From Leptolyngbya sp. PCC 7375 (lineage in GTDB: Bacteria > Cyanobacteriota > Cyanobacteriia > Phormidesmidales > Phormidesmidaceae): a DNA stretch of 64,000 nt. The stretch covers positions 2,156,486 through 2,220,485 of the forward strand of contig NZ_JH993797.1 in assembly GCF_000316115.1 (NCBI RefSeq), given 5' to 3'. The stretch's first letter is position 1. Each line of letters opens with the position of its first letter. Position numbers and translations under genes: made by a program. Positions 32,293-41,118 of the stretch are shown here, one piece after another. A model generated the notes under the pieces. It did not search any database and was not told the DNA's origin. It saw nothing but the letters and a program-made list of their open reading frames with translations.

Positions 32293-35200
32293 GTGCGTTT
32301 TTGGTCAATTGGTCTGATCAGTGGACTCATGGGGGTCAGTGCCCCTGTGATGGCACAGTCTATTGTGCCTACAGACATGACTCAGGTTGAGCAACGGGCA
32401 AATGAGTACAGCATCACGGGTGGCCAACAGTCTGCTGATGGGTTAAATCTGTTTCACGGATTTGAGAGTTTTAATCTGGATGAGGCTGAACGGGCTAGTT
32501 TTTGGGTGCCCGCAGGTGTTGCCAATGTTTTAGGACGGATCAGTGGTGGGGATGCTTCATTAATCAATGGCCAACTACAGCTTTTAGGCAGCAACGCCGA
32601 TCTATTTCTGCTTAACCCTGCGGGCATTATTTTTGGTGAGCGTGCCACCCTGGCTTTGCCGGGGAGCTTCTTAGCTACCACAGCAGACGGGATAACGTTC
32701 GATAATGGCACCTTTCCGGTTCTTGGTTCAGTGGACTATGGCTTGTTGGTAGGTGAACCCACCGGGTTAGAGTTCTGGGCTGGAGCTGCAGGCATTATTT
32801 TGAATAGCAGTGATTTAACTGTTGATCCAGAAGCTTCGCTATCCTTAGTCGGCAGTAGTGTGACTAATACTGGTGATCTAAGTGGCACCAGCGGTTCTAT
32901 CACTCTGGCGGCAGTGCCCGATAGTCACTACGTCCGTTTGAGCCCGGCTGGCTCAGTGTTGTCTTACGACCTGGCTGCGCAACACATTACCAGTGGTTTT
33001 AACCCGTTAGACTTGCCCACTTTGTTGACAGATGTTTCTGTGGCATCGGCAACAGGATTGGTGGTGAATGCTGATGGCAGTATTCAGCTGGCAGGGGCAG
33101 ATATGGATCTCTCGCTCGGTACAGTGCTGTCTACCGGAGATATCGGTGTAGAGGGCGGTAATGTGCAACTCCTGGGTGAGCAGGTGGGGCTGCTAGCAGG
33201 GGCTGTCAATGTGTCTGGTACCCAAGGGGGTGGCAATATTTGGTTGGGGGGTAATCAAGAAGGCACAGGCCCTCTACCCAATGCTCGAGCTGTTTATGTT
33301 GCGCCAACGGTGGAGCTCAGCGCGGATGCTCAGGATAGTGGCTCCGGTGGCAACATCATTATCTGGTCAGAAGAGAGTAGTCGCATTTATGGGGCAATTT
33401 CTGCCACGGGTGGCTCCCAGGAAGGGGATGGAGGGTTTATCGAAACCAGCAGTCGTGGTTTTTTGGAGGTGACTCAAGCCCCGGATGTATCTGCGGCACA
33501 GGGTCGTGCTGGTCTGTGGTTGTTGGATCCGTTTGATATTGAGATTCGTAATAACGGTGGCAATAATGTGAACCTACCTGCCGCAACTCCGTTTGAAGCG
33601 ACGGGGTCGGTGGCCATTTTAGACATTGGTGTGCTCAATGCTGGTTTAGCTAATGGCAATGTTGTTGTTGCAACCACCACTAATGGGGGGACAGCCGCTG
33701 GAAATATTACTCTGATTGATCCGTTGGTCTATTCAGCTCAGCCTGGAGCCACGTTGGAACTATTGGCGGCTGGCGATATTAGGGTTCAGGCTTCCATTAC
33801 GCCCGGTGATACCTCTGGTCCCCTCAACCTGCAGTTACGAGCTGATACGGACGCTCAAGGCAATGGTGTTGTTGAGGTTGCCAGCGATGTTTTAGTCGAC
33901 ACGTCGGGGGGCGCGTTATTGCTTCAGGGCAATGGTGAGCAGACGGGTGCAGCGGCGGGTGTTTCATTGTTGGCAAATAGTTCTCTCCAGACCCGTGGTG
34001 GCAATATCACGATCGCGGGACGGCACAGCAATAATTCAGGTGTCTTGGTTGGGGCCAATACTTCGATTGATACGGCTGGTACGGCTGGAAATGGAGCGAT
34101 CGCAATCAATGGAGTGAGTCAAACGGGCATTGGCATTGATTTAGGCGGCACTCTGACCATTAGCGACCAATTGACCTTGGATGGTCAAACAGGCAACTCG
34201 ACTCAACCCGCTGTCCGATCGACATTTGCGTTGATGGATAATCGGGTATTGGTGAATGCGGTCGGCAATGTTGAGTTGGATTCCATTCAAGCTGCAACGG
34301 AAATTGACATTACAACCGATGGATTGTTGCGGGTGACGGGCACTAATAGCGCTGGTCAAAGCTTAGTGACGACGGCCAACAACAGCACCATTCGTATTCG
34401 CCACGGGGGAGGAGGGCAAACGCCTTTTGTTGTGGGTAATGCGGCGGTGAATGGAACGGCAGGTGAGATCGCAACTAGCACCAATAATGCCATTACCCCC
34501 GTCAGATCATTCCTTGACAGCTTTTCCCAAGGCAATATCAGCATCGTGACAGCGGGCAGCACGAATCCAAATGATTGTGTGAATGACTGCAATGATTTGG
34601 ACAATGACGATTTTGATGATGATTTTGGGGACAACGACTTTGGTGATGACGGTGCTTTAGACGACTCTTCTAGCCCCCTCAGCATTGCTGGCGATGAGGA
34701 TGGCGACGACGTCCAGGACAATAATGATTTTGATGACGACTTCGAAGATGACGACTTTGACAACGATGAGTTTGACGACGGCGACTTCGAAGATGACGAC
34801 TCGGAGGAGACCGCAGACTCAGATGATGCTGAGGACGACGATGAGAATGACGACGACAGCGACTTTGATGATGATGAGTTTGCCTATGGGGATGACTTCT
34901 CTGTTGATGTTTTAGAGGATGCTGAAATTACCGCAGAAAAACTCGATGGCAAAGAGAAAGTTCTAACCCAAGAATATGCTCAGTACTTGGGGGTGGAATC
35001 TGAGCCCAACTTACCCTTGCCAGAAGTGCAGCAAAAGTTGGGGCAGGTGGCGATAGAAACTGGCTATACCCCAGGCATTGTATACATCGACTTTGTGCCT
35101 GATGATCGCGCTCAAACAAAGCAGGTACTGGAACTAAACCAGGATAATTATCTGTTAGAGCTCGTTTTAGTGACTCAGAATGGTCCCCCTCAGCGTTTGC

Positions 35201-36174
35201 TCATCGATACCACCAAGGCCGATGTGCAAAACATTGTTGCTCGATTTCATCGGGGGGTGACTAATGTGACGTTTGGCCGTCGCTACCTGCGTTCAGCTCA
35301 AAAACTACACAACTGGCTGATTTCACCGTTGGAGAGTGCACTTAGTGAACAGGAAATCAGTCATTTAGCATTTGTATTGCCCTCTGGGTTGCGATCGCTA
35401 CCGCTAGCCGCCCTACATGATGGTGAAACCTTTTTGATTGAGCGTTACAGTTTAGGCATTATGCCCAGTGTCGGCCTAACCAATATTGACTATAGCGATA
35501 TTAGGCCTGCTGAGGTTTTAGCGGCAGGAGCCTCCACCTTTTTAGAACAGCCTGCCCTACCTGCGGTTCCCTTAGAACTGAGGACCATTGCCGATACTCT
35601 CTGGCCAGGACGATTTTTCCTCAATGAATCCTTTACCCTTGAACAGCTCTTAGCCAATCGTCAAAGTGGTAACTACGACATCCTGCACCTGGCCACCCAC
35701 GGAGAATTTCGTGCTGGTAATCCCAGTAATTCCTACATCCAGTTATGGGATCAGCGCCTTACCCTTGATCAACTTTCTCGCCTCAGCCTTGATAATCCAC
35801 CGGTAGATTTGCTGGTGCTCAGTGCTTGTCGCACAGCCCTCGGCAGCCGAGAAGCAGAGTTGGGCTTTGCTGGCTTAGCAGTCAAGGCGGGGGTAAAAAC
35901 TGCCATGGCTAGCCTCTGGCGAGTAGATGATGTGGGGACGGCTGGTTTAATGACAGAGTTTTACTCCAATTTACGCACCAGCACCATGCGCGCTGAGGCA
36001 TTACGCCAGGCTCAGCTGGCAATGCTACGGGGCAATGTCTCAGTGGATGCCGGACAACTGGTCTGGACAGGTGGCACCTTAGTCATGCCGCCGATCTTGG
36101 CCGATGAAACGGGACTCGTTTTAAGTCATCCCTTTTACTGGGCTGCATTTACCCTCGTTGGCAGTCCCTGGTAG
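32293..36174 (+). CDS. TPS adhesin-CHAT protease fusion with Asp-rich linker
   Basis: A 1293-residue protein read from a GTG. Signal peptide about 1-21 (FWSIGLISGLMGVSAPVMA). TPS domain about 25-165 with LNLFHGFESFNL, GQLQLLGSNADLFLLNPAG and IFGERATLALPG. A beta-helix-like body reaches about 755. An extremely acidic linker follows (about 757-880), almost only Asp, Glu, Phe, Asn and Gly, beginning with a Cys pair (DCVNDCND). The C-terminal CHAT domain (about 960-1293) has H1136 (LHLATHGEF) and C1179 (VLSACRTALG). Thus a secreted adhesin and a caspase-like peptidase are on one chain. The linker could bind calcium outside the cell, as in RTX-type folding. TAGGAG lies 13 bases before the GTG. There is no TpsB nearby. 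Confidence 0.92.
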   Translation: MRFWSIGLISGLMGVSAPVMAQSIVPTDMTQVEQRANEYSITGGQQSADGLNLFHGFESFNLDEAERASFWVPAGVANVLGRISGGDASLINGQLQLLGSNADLFLLNPAGIIFGERATLALPGSFLATTADGITFDNGTFPVLGSVDYGLLVGEPTGLEFWAGAAGIILNSSDLTVDPEASLSLVGSSVTNTGDLSGTSGSITLAAVPDSHYVRLSPAGSVLSYDLAAQHITSGFNPLDLPTLLTDVSVASATGLVVNADGSIQLAGADMDLSLGTVLSTGDIGVEGGNVQLLGEQVGLLAGAVNVSGTQGGGNIWLGGNQEGTGPLPNARAVYVAPTVELSADAQDSGSGGNIIIWSEESSRIYGAISATGGSQEGDGGFIETSSRGFLEVTQAPDVSAAQGRAGLWLLDPFDIEIRNNGGNNVNLPAATPFEATGSVAILDIGVLNAGLANGNVVVATTTNGGTAAGNITLIDPLVYSAQPGATLELLAAGDIRVQASITPGDTSGPLNLQLRADTDAQGNGVVEVASDVLVDTSGGALLLQGNGEQTGAAAGVSLLANSSLQTRGGNITIAGRHSNNSGVLVGANTSIDTAGTAGNGAIAINGVSQTGIGIDLGGTLTISDQLTLDGQTGNSTQPAVRSTFALMDNRVLVNAVGNVELDSIQAATEIDITTDGLLRVTGTNSAGQSLVTTANNSTIRIRHGGGGQTPFVVGNAAVNGTAGEIATSTNNAITPVRSFLDSFSQGNISIVTAGSTNPNDCVNDCNDLDNDDFDDDFGDNDFGDDGALDDSSSPLSIAGDEDGDDVQDNNDFDDDFEDDDFDNDEFDDGDFEDDDSEETADSDDAEDDDENDDDSDFDDDEFAYGDDFSVDVLEDAEITAEKLDGKEKVLTQEYAQYLGVESEPNLPLPEVQQKLGQVAIETGYTPGIVYIDFVPDDRAQTKQVLELNQDNYLLELVLVTQNGPPQRLLIDTTKADVQNIVARFHRGVTNVTFGRRYLRSAQKLHNWLISPLESALSEQEISHLAFVLPSGLRSLPLAALHDGETFLIERYSLGIMPSVGLTNIDYSDIRPAEVLAAGASTFLEQPALPAVPLELRTIADTLWPGRFFLNESFTLEQLLANRQSGNYDILHLATHGEFRAGNPSNSYIQLWDQRLTLDQLSRLSLDNPPVDLLVLSACRTALGSREAELGFAGLAVKAGVKTAMASLWRVDDVGTAGLMTEFYSNLRTSTMRAEALRQAQLAMLRGNVSVDAGQLVWTGGTLVMPPILADETGLVLSHPFYWAAFTLVGSPW

Positions 36175-36427
36175 ATGGTAATCTGTATTCCCCAATACCA
36201 AACTATTTGATGGTAAACATCAGTGGATTTGATGGTGGCTGTGCTTGAGTCTATGTATCGTGGTACCACCCCATTGTCTTAGCTTTTTGCGATTGCTGAT
36301 TTAGGGGATGCATTGGTCTAGAGCTATTACTATTTAACGGTGTTCCACACCTAAAGTCATCTCGAGGATCAGCAATGATAGCTTTTTTACTATTCCTGTT
36401 TGTCTTTACAGACGGACTGGGTAGGTA

Positions 36428-36922
36428 ATGTTCTTTTTTAGCTTCATACCTATGGATTTTCGGTCTGTTCAGTTTTGCTATACCGAAACGCTAGCAACAA
36501 AAGATTTAGAGCAACTTAGAAATCTCTTTAATCACTCTGCTTTTTGGGCTGCGGGGCGACGATTTGAGGATTTAGCTAAAGCCATTAGCTATAGCTGCCC
36601 TGTGGTGGTCGCCTGGCACGGTGATCGGCTAATTGGCTTTGCTCGGGCCACATCTGATGGTGTCTATCGTGCCACTATTTGGGATGTGGTCATCCATGAT
36701 GACTATCAAGGCGCTGGCTTGGGGCGTAAATTGGTGGAAACAGTTTTAAGTCATCCCCATATGAGCAGCGTAGAACGGGTTTACCTGATGACAACCAACC
36801 AAAAACAATTTTACGAACGTGCCGGGTTTATAAAAAACGAGACCACCACAATGGTGCTAGTGAATCAGCCCATTGATGGCAGTCTGCTGCGACAGGCTGA
36901 AGCGGCTGTCCAAAGATCTTAG
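36428..36922 (+). CDS. GNAT family N-acetyltransferase
   Basis: A 164-residue acetyl-CoA-dependent acyltransferase. The acetyl-CoA-binding motif A is VVIHDDYQGAGLGRKLVETVL at about residues 89-109, and motif B ends in FYERAGFIKNE. The first ATG is preceded by a GGTAGG-like sequence; a second ATG eight codons on (36452) matches the usual length of the family and is an equally good start. The substrate is unknown. The N-terminal part (LATKDLEQLRNLFNHSAFWAAGRR) resembles small plastid/cyanobacterial GNAT enzymes. It stands alone between the TPS-CHAT gene and a convergent small ORF. Confidence 0.88.
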   Translation: MFFFSFIPMDFRSVQFCYTETLATKDLEQLRNLFNHSAFWAAGRRFEDLAKAISYSCPVVVAWHGDRLIGFARATSDGVYRATIWDVVIHDDYQGAGLGRKLVETVLSHPHMSSVERVYLMTTNQKQFYERAGFIKNETTTMVLVNQPIDGSLLRQAEAAVQRS

Positions 36923-36930
36923 CCTCGTGC

Positions 36931-37179
36931 TTACCCTTCTTCAGCTTCGATTTTTTCGCGGCTATCGTCCCAATAGGCGCTGTAGGTCCATTCCTCTTGG
37001 GAACCCTTGTCCAAACTTTTCCATCGATAGATGGCTTTATCTGGGTTGACGCCTACCTCAATTAACTTAGCGCCCATATAATATTCCGTCTGCTTTTTTG
37101 TACGTGCTTTGAGAAATTCAGACTGACTTTTGGAAATGATCTTGGTTATATGGGCCTGTGTAGGTTTCTTTCTTACCAT
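36931..37179 (-). CDS. Small hypothetical protein (82 aa)
   Basis: Family not recognised. A basic N-terminus (MVRKKPTQAHITKIISKSQS), a Lys/Arg-rich middle (ARTKKQTEYYMGAKLIEVG) and an acidic C-terminus with several Trp/Tyr (EEWTYSAYWDDSREKIEAEE). It is soluble and without a signal. It lies 42 bases downstream of the Ycf66 gene on the same strand and is convergent with the GNAT gene, 8 bases apart. The compact spacing and ordinary composition support it. Confidence 0.6.
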   Translation of the reverse strand: MVRKKPTQAHITKIISKSQSEFLKARTKKQTEYYMGAKLIEVGVNPDKAIYRWKSLDKGSQEEWTYSAYWDDSREKIEAEEG

Positions 37180-37221
37180 TTGTGGAGTTGATCTGCTTTC
37201 TAAGAAAAGGATGCAAAAACG

Positions 37222-38148
37222 TTAGTATTTGGCTGGGGGCTGCGGCGGTGGCGCATCGGGGCGTGGTTCAGAGGCACCATCGTTAGGGGCAGGGCGGAAA
37301 TCAGTATAGCTTCCTTCGTTGGCGTCTGTAGGGCGAGGACGAACATTAAGGGGAGGACGCTCAGCAAGGGGGGGGTCTGATTCCCGAGGCGGCTGTGGCA
37401 AACCACCTAAACTGTGGCCAGCACCATTACCGGCAGGCACCGGTGTATCCATGGGGGGGCGCTGTGGTGACTGTGGTGGGCGTTGTGGTGGTCGCTGTGG
37501 CCGACCGCCTGGTGGAACTGAAGGTCCCCCGTTGCCATAGCGAGGGTTATTGTAAGAACTGTTCGAACGCTCCCCTGGACTACTATCTGGTCGACTATCT
37601 GGTCGACCCCGATCGTTCGAGTAGTTATCAAACTCTTCTCCCCGTCTTGGCTGCCCTGGCTGTAAGCGTGCTGGTGGTCGACGGTCTTGATATGGTGCAG
37701 GGGGCTGGGGCTCTAAAGGGCGTGGCTCGTAGCGATCGCCATAGCTATCATCCCGATAGCGATCGCTGGGGATACGAGGCTGTCTTGGTCCTGGTGTATC
37801 CCAGTCGTCCAATTCTGCACGATAAACCCGACGGGGACGTTCCTCATAGCGCCGTGGTGGTGGACCTTCACGCTCCCCTGACCTGACGCGGTTAGAATCT
37901 CGTTTGCTGATATCGTTGATAATCAGGGTAGTCAGCATCCCCACTAGCATTACCTGCTGAAAAGAAGCCAGCAGCTCCATATTTAAATGGGCTAGCAGGA
38001 AGACGCCAGACAGCAAAAGTAGGATTGAGTAAACCTTGTCAGCGCTGCGTTCATAGCCCGGCTTAAATTTGTCTAGAAAGAAAAGCCCAACCGCACCAAG
38101 AATGAGTATTAATCCAACCAGCAGCGGGACAGGAGTACCAAAATTCAC
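37222..38148 (-). CDS. ycf66: Ycf66 family membrane protein with long Pro/Arg-rich tail
   Basis: A 308-residue protein. The N-terminal 85 residues hold three hydrophobic segments (LVGLILILGAVGLFFL, YSILLLLSGVFLLAHL and FQQVMLVGMLTTLIIND), matching the Ycf66 N-terminal domain found in cyanobacteria and some plastids. The remaining 220 residues are disordered and low-complexity: Pro, Arg, Asp, Gly and Ser, including RPQRPPQRPPQSPQRPP. The function of Ycf66 is unknown. The tail varies greatly in length in the family, and several antisense frames here are by-products of its GC-rich coding. A small ORF follows on the same strand. Confidence 0.85.
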   Translation of the reverse strand: MNFGTPVPLLVGLILILGAVGLFFLDKFKPGYERSADKVYSILLLLSGVFLLAHLNMELLASFQQVMLVGMLTTLIINDISKRDSNRVRSGEREGPPPRRYEERPRRVYRAELDDWDTPGPRQPRIPSDRYRDDSYGDRYEPRPLEPQPPAPYQDRRPPARLQPGQPRRGEEFDNYSNDRGRPDSRPDSSPGERSNSSYNNPRYGNGGPSVPPGGRPQRPPQRPPQSPQRPPMDTPVPAGNGAGHSLGGLPQPPRESDPPLAERPPLNVRPRPTDANEGSYTDFRPAPNDGASEPRPDAPPPQPPAKY

Positions 38149-38252
38149 AATTGCTTCCTCGTATTATGGTGGCCCTCTAACAGGCGTTTTGCCTGACATG
38201 ACTATTCCATGGCCACCAATTCTATCCTAGCGGGCAGCTTTGGATTTGTCTT

Positions 38253-38340
38253 TTGATAAATCAGCTCAGAATTTGTCAATGGTTAGACTACATTCATTGA
38301 TAAATCAGCTCAGAATTTGTCAATGGTTAGACTGCATTCA
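38253..38340. repeat. 44-bp tandem duplication near psbX
   Basis: Two adjacent 44-bp copies differing at one base (38253-38296 and 38297-38340). The unit contains TTGATAAATCAGCTCAGAAT. It lies just beyond the psbX terminator, in the psbX-ycf66 gap. The near identity points to a recent duplication. Confidence 0.9.
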
Positions 38341-38341
38341 T

Positions 38342-38370
38342 AAAAAAGAGCACAGCATCGGCTGTACTCT
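38342..38370 (-). terminator. Intrinsic terminator of psbX
   Basis: A 10-bp stem with one mismatch (AGAGTACAGC / GCTGTGCTCT) and a 4-nt loop, followed on the minus strand by TTTTTT. It lies 104 bases past the psbX stop. Confidence 0.7.
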
Positions 38371-38473
38371 CGGTTCGTTTACACAAGACATTGACCAGGA
38401 AATTATCGTTGCTCTTACCTCTACTTCAATACTTAAAGTACTTATGTTTACTTCAAGCCAAATGCAATAAGGT

Positions 38474-38590
38474 TTAGCGTCTGATTTTGTCGCGCTGACT
38501 GATAAAGACAAGAGCAACAGTTACTGGGATCACTACAATTGCAGCTCCAGCAACCAGGCTCAGTAAGAAATTAGTCAGTGAAGGTGTCAT
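38474..38590 (-). CDS. psbX: Photosystem II protein PsbX
   Basis: A 38-residue single-helix subunit of photosystem II, next to cytochrome b559 and involved in quinone turnover. The sequence starts MTPSLTNFLLSLVAGAAIVV and ends SQRDKIRR, the standard PsbX pattern: a Thr-Pro-Ser start, one membrane helix and a basic stromal/cytoplasmic tail. The longer open frame (to 38674) adds 28 residues that do not fit PsbX, so the internal ATG at 38588-38590 is taken as the start. It is a single-gene unit with a terminator at 38342. The assignment is firm. Confidence 0.95.
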   Translation of the reverse strand: MTPSLTNFLLSLVAGAAIVVIPVTVALVFISQRDKIRR

Positions 38591-38838
38591 GGCTTTACTC
38601 TTTAGTTCCGCAAACGTTTGTAATGCTTGCTTAATATAGTATCGAGCAACGTTAACCTTGAGAAGCCTTTTCATTGGGGCAAAAAACAGAGTTAATGTGC
38701 TTGAAAACGCTAAATGCTTTTTACATCAAGGCTTTTTAGTTTTTTTACTAAAAAGATTGCGAATGTGCAGGCCATAGCCATCGAGCTAAGCTTTACAATC
38801 CTTAAAGTGAATCACTCATTTAACGAGGAACATTGACG
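38591..38838. other. psbX-yggT divergent region with AT-rich palindrome
   Basis: The region holds the divergent promoters. CTTTTTAGT-TTTTTT-ACTAAAAAG (38732-38755) is a perfect 9-bp inverted repeat that could be an operator or a stop signal. No other element is clear. Confidence 0.35.
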
Positions 38839-39120
38839 ATGTCAGGTATCACAATTGGCAATTGGATCGTTGGACCGCTGCTGGCGGTGATGACCTTACT
38901 GTTTATTTTCCGCATCGTTCTTACTTGGTACCCCGAGGCAGAATCCACCAAGTTTCCCTTCAATTTGGTGTACTGGCCGACTGAGCCGTTTTTGATTCCC
39001 GTACGTAAGATAGTTCCTCCGTTTGGTGGAGTAGATATTTCTCCCATCGTTTGGGTGGCCTTTATCAGCCTGCTGCGCGAAATATTAGTGGGTCAGCAAG
39101 GATTACTAAAGATGTTCTAG
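38839..39120 (+). CDS. YggT family membrane protein
   Basis: A 93-residue integral membrane protein. Two hydrophobic segments flank a conserved loop: IVGPLLAVMTLLFIFRIVLTWYPE, then YWPTEPFLIPVRKIVPPFGGVDISPIV. The RIVLTWYP and DPxLxPxRRxxPPxGGxDxSP-type motifs define YggT/Ycf19. In chloroplasts and cyanobacteria relatives are linked to nucleoid distribution or cytochrome b6f assembly. The ATG at 38839 was chosen because GAGGA lies 9 bases before it; a TTG two codons earlier is also open. It is followed by uvrC after 51 bases. Confidence 0.9.
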   Translation: MSGITIGNWIVGPLLAVMTLLFIFRIVLTWYPEAESTKFPFNLVYWPTEPFLIPVRKIVPPFGGVDISPIVWVAFISLLREILVGQQGLLKMF

Positions 39121-39171
39121 CTAACCTAGTTAGGACAAATGTATGCAGAATAGAAAGGCAATAAGCAACCC

Positions 39172-41094
39172 TTGTCTACTAGAACGGATTTGGAGAGACC
39201 CTTAGTGCCTTCCGCTGCTGCTGCAACGACGCTACTAAAAGACCCTGAACGCTTAGCAACTCGCCTCAAGGAAATTCCCCAGGAACCGGGCGTTTATTTC
39301 ATGCGAGATGGGGATGATCAAATCCTTTATATAGGTAAGTCCAAAAGCCTGCGCAATCGAGTACGTTCCTATTTTAGGGATGGACAACATCACCACGCGC
39401 CCCGCATCAGTGTCATGGTGACCCAGGTGGTGGATATCGAATTTATTGTTACGGATACTGAGGCCGAGGCGCTGGCGTTAGAGGCTAACTTAATTAAGCA
39501 GCATCAGCCTTACTTTAATGTGTTGCTTAAGGATGACAAAAAATATCCGTATCTCTGCATTACTTGGTCAGAAGATTACCCGCGCATCTTTATTACTCGT
39601 AAGCGTCGCAAAACCACCAAGAAAGATCGCTACTACGGTCCTTATGTGGATACGGGTTTGCTGCGCCGGACGCTGCATATTTCTAAAAAAATATTTCCGC
39701 TGCGGCAGCGACGTCAGCCTTTATTTAAAGATCGACCTTGCTTGAATTATGACATTGGCCAATGTCCTGGGGTATGCCAACAGCTGATTACGCCGGGAGA
39801 TTATCACAAGATTGTCCAAAAGGTGGCAATGGTTTTTCAGGGGCGGGTGCAGGAATTGGAGTCAATCTTGGCAGCCCAAATGGAAAAGGCGGCTGAAAAG
39901 CTTAACTTTGAGCATGCGGCACGACTGCGGGATCAGATTCGTGGTCTGCAAACGTTGAGTGCCCACCAAAAGGTGGCGTTGCCGGATGACACAATTTCGC
40001 GGGATGCGATCGCACTTTCCGGTGACGATCAGCACACCTGTATTCAGCTATTCCAAATTCGAGCAGGACGCCTTGTGGGGCGTTTAGGGTTTGTGGCCGA
40101 GACCGAGTCAGGCACACCGGGGCAAATTCTGCAGCGGGTGCTTGAAGAGCACTATCCCACCGTAGATGCGGTGGAAATTCCCAGCGAAATCATGGTGCAG
40201 CACCCGTTGCCGGATGCCGATATGCTGGCGGAGTTTCTCACCCAGCAAAAGGGGCGTAAAGTTACCATCGAAGTGCCCCAGCGGCAATCCAAGGCAGAGT
40301 TGGTGGAAATGGTGGAGCGCAATGCCCAGTATGAGCTAGCGCGCACCCAGCGGTTTGCCGATCGCAATAACCAGGCAATGCAGGATTTGGCGGAAATTGT
40401 CGATCTACCGGGCCAGCCCAAGCGCATAGAAGGCTATGACATTTCCCACATTCAGGGCTCAGATGCCGTGGCTTCCCAGGTGGTATTTGTGGATGGTTTG
40501 CCTGCGAAACAACATTATCGTCACTACAAGATTAAAAATCCTAAGGTGACCAGCGGTCATTCCGATGACTTCGCCAGTATGGCTGAAGTGATCCGTCGTC
40601 GCTTTCGCAAATATGCAGAAGATCCATCTAAGGAACGGATTGGCAATCCAGACTGGCCCGACCTAGTGATGATTGATGGTGGTAAAGGGCAGCTCTCAGC
40701 CGTGGTCGAAGTGCTAAAAGATCTCAACTTGCTTAGTGAATTAAATGTGGTGAGTCTGGCGAAAAAACGCGAGGAGATCTTTTTGCCAGGGGAATCCATG
40801 CCATTGCCCACCGAAGCAGAACAGCCGGGAGTGCAATTATTGCGACGGTTACGGGATGAAGCCCACCGATTTGCCGTCAGCTTCCACCGCAAAAAACGCA
40901 CAGATCGCATGCGTCGTTCTCGTCTCAGTGAGATTCCTGGTCTGGGCCACCATCGACAAAAGATGCTGCTAGCTGAGTTTAGGTCCATCGACTATATTCG
41001 TGAGGCCAACGTAGAAAGGCTGACAGCGGTATCGGGGGTGGGACCTAAGTTAGCTCAGCAGATCTATGATTACTTTCATCCAGAATCGTCTTAG
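39172..41094 (+). CDS. uvrC: Excinuclease ABC subunit C
   Basis: The nuclease of nucleotide excision repair; it cuts both sides of a lesion bound by UvrB. It has about 640 residues. The N-terminal GIY-YIG domain is PGVYFMRDGDDQILYIGKS near residue 41. The UvrB-binding UVR motif lies around 225-260 (AEKLNFEHAARLRDQI). The RNase-H-like C-terminal nuclease has GYDISHIQGSDAVASQVVF and VMIDGGKGQL. Helix-hairpin-helix DNA-binding motifs end the protein (IPGLGHHRQKMLL and VSGVGPKLAQQIY). No ATG is near; the start is a TTG at 39172 or an in-frame GTG at 39205. The assignment is firm. Confidence 0.97.
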   Translation: MSTRTDLERPLVPSAAAATTLLKDPERLATRLKEIPQEPGVYFMRDGDDQILYIGKSKSLRNRVRSYFRDGQHHHAPRISVMVTQVVDIEFIVTDTEAEALALEANLIKQHQPYFNVLLKDDKKYPYLCITWSEDYPRIFITRKRRKTTKKDRYYGPYVDTGLLRRTLHISKKIFPLRQRRQPLFKDRPCLNYDIGQCPGVCQQLITPGDYHKIVQKVAMVFQGRVQELESILAAQMEKAAEKLNFEHAARLRDQIRGLQTLSAHQKVALPDDTISRDAIALSGDDQHTCIQLFQIRAGRLVGRLGFVAETESGTPGQILQRVLEEHYPTVDAVEIPSEIMVQHPLPDADMLAEFLTQQKGRKVTIEVPQRQSKAELVEMVERNAQYELARTQRFADRNNQAMQDLAEIVDLPGQPKRIEGYDISHIQGSDAVASQVVFVDGLPAKQHYRHYKIKNPKVTSGHSDDFASMAEVIRRRFRKYAEDPSKERIGNPDWPDLVMIDGGKGQLSAVVEVLKDLNLLSELNVVSLAKKREEIFLPGESMPLPTEAEQPGVQLLRRLRDEAHRFAVSFHRKKRTDRMRRSRLSEIPGLGHHRQKMLLAEFRSIDYIREANVERLTAVSGVGPKLAQQIYDYFHPESS

Positions 41095-41118
41095 GACATT
41101 AACCTCTCAATCAGCAAA

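Noticed and set aside
34356..34763. 135-codon minus-strand frame rich in Ser and Lys
   Set aside because: Antisense to the Asp-rich linker of the TPS-CHAT fusion; GAC/GAT repeats read backwards give Ser/Lys runs.
37395..37886. 163-codon plus-strand frame opposite ycf66
   Set aside because: Opposite the low-complexity Pro/Arg tail; no recognisable domain.
40557..40988. 143-codon minus-strand frame opposite uvrC
   Set aside because: Antisense to conserved nuclease domain of UvrC; composition is a shadow.
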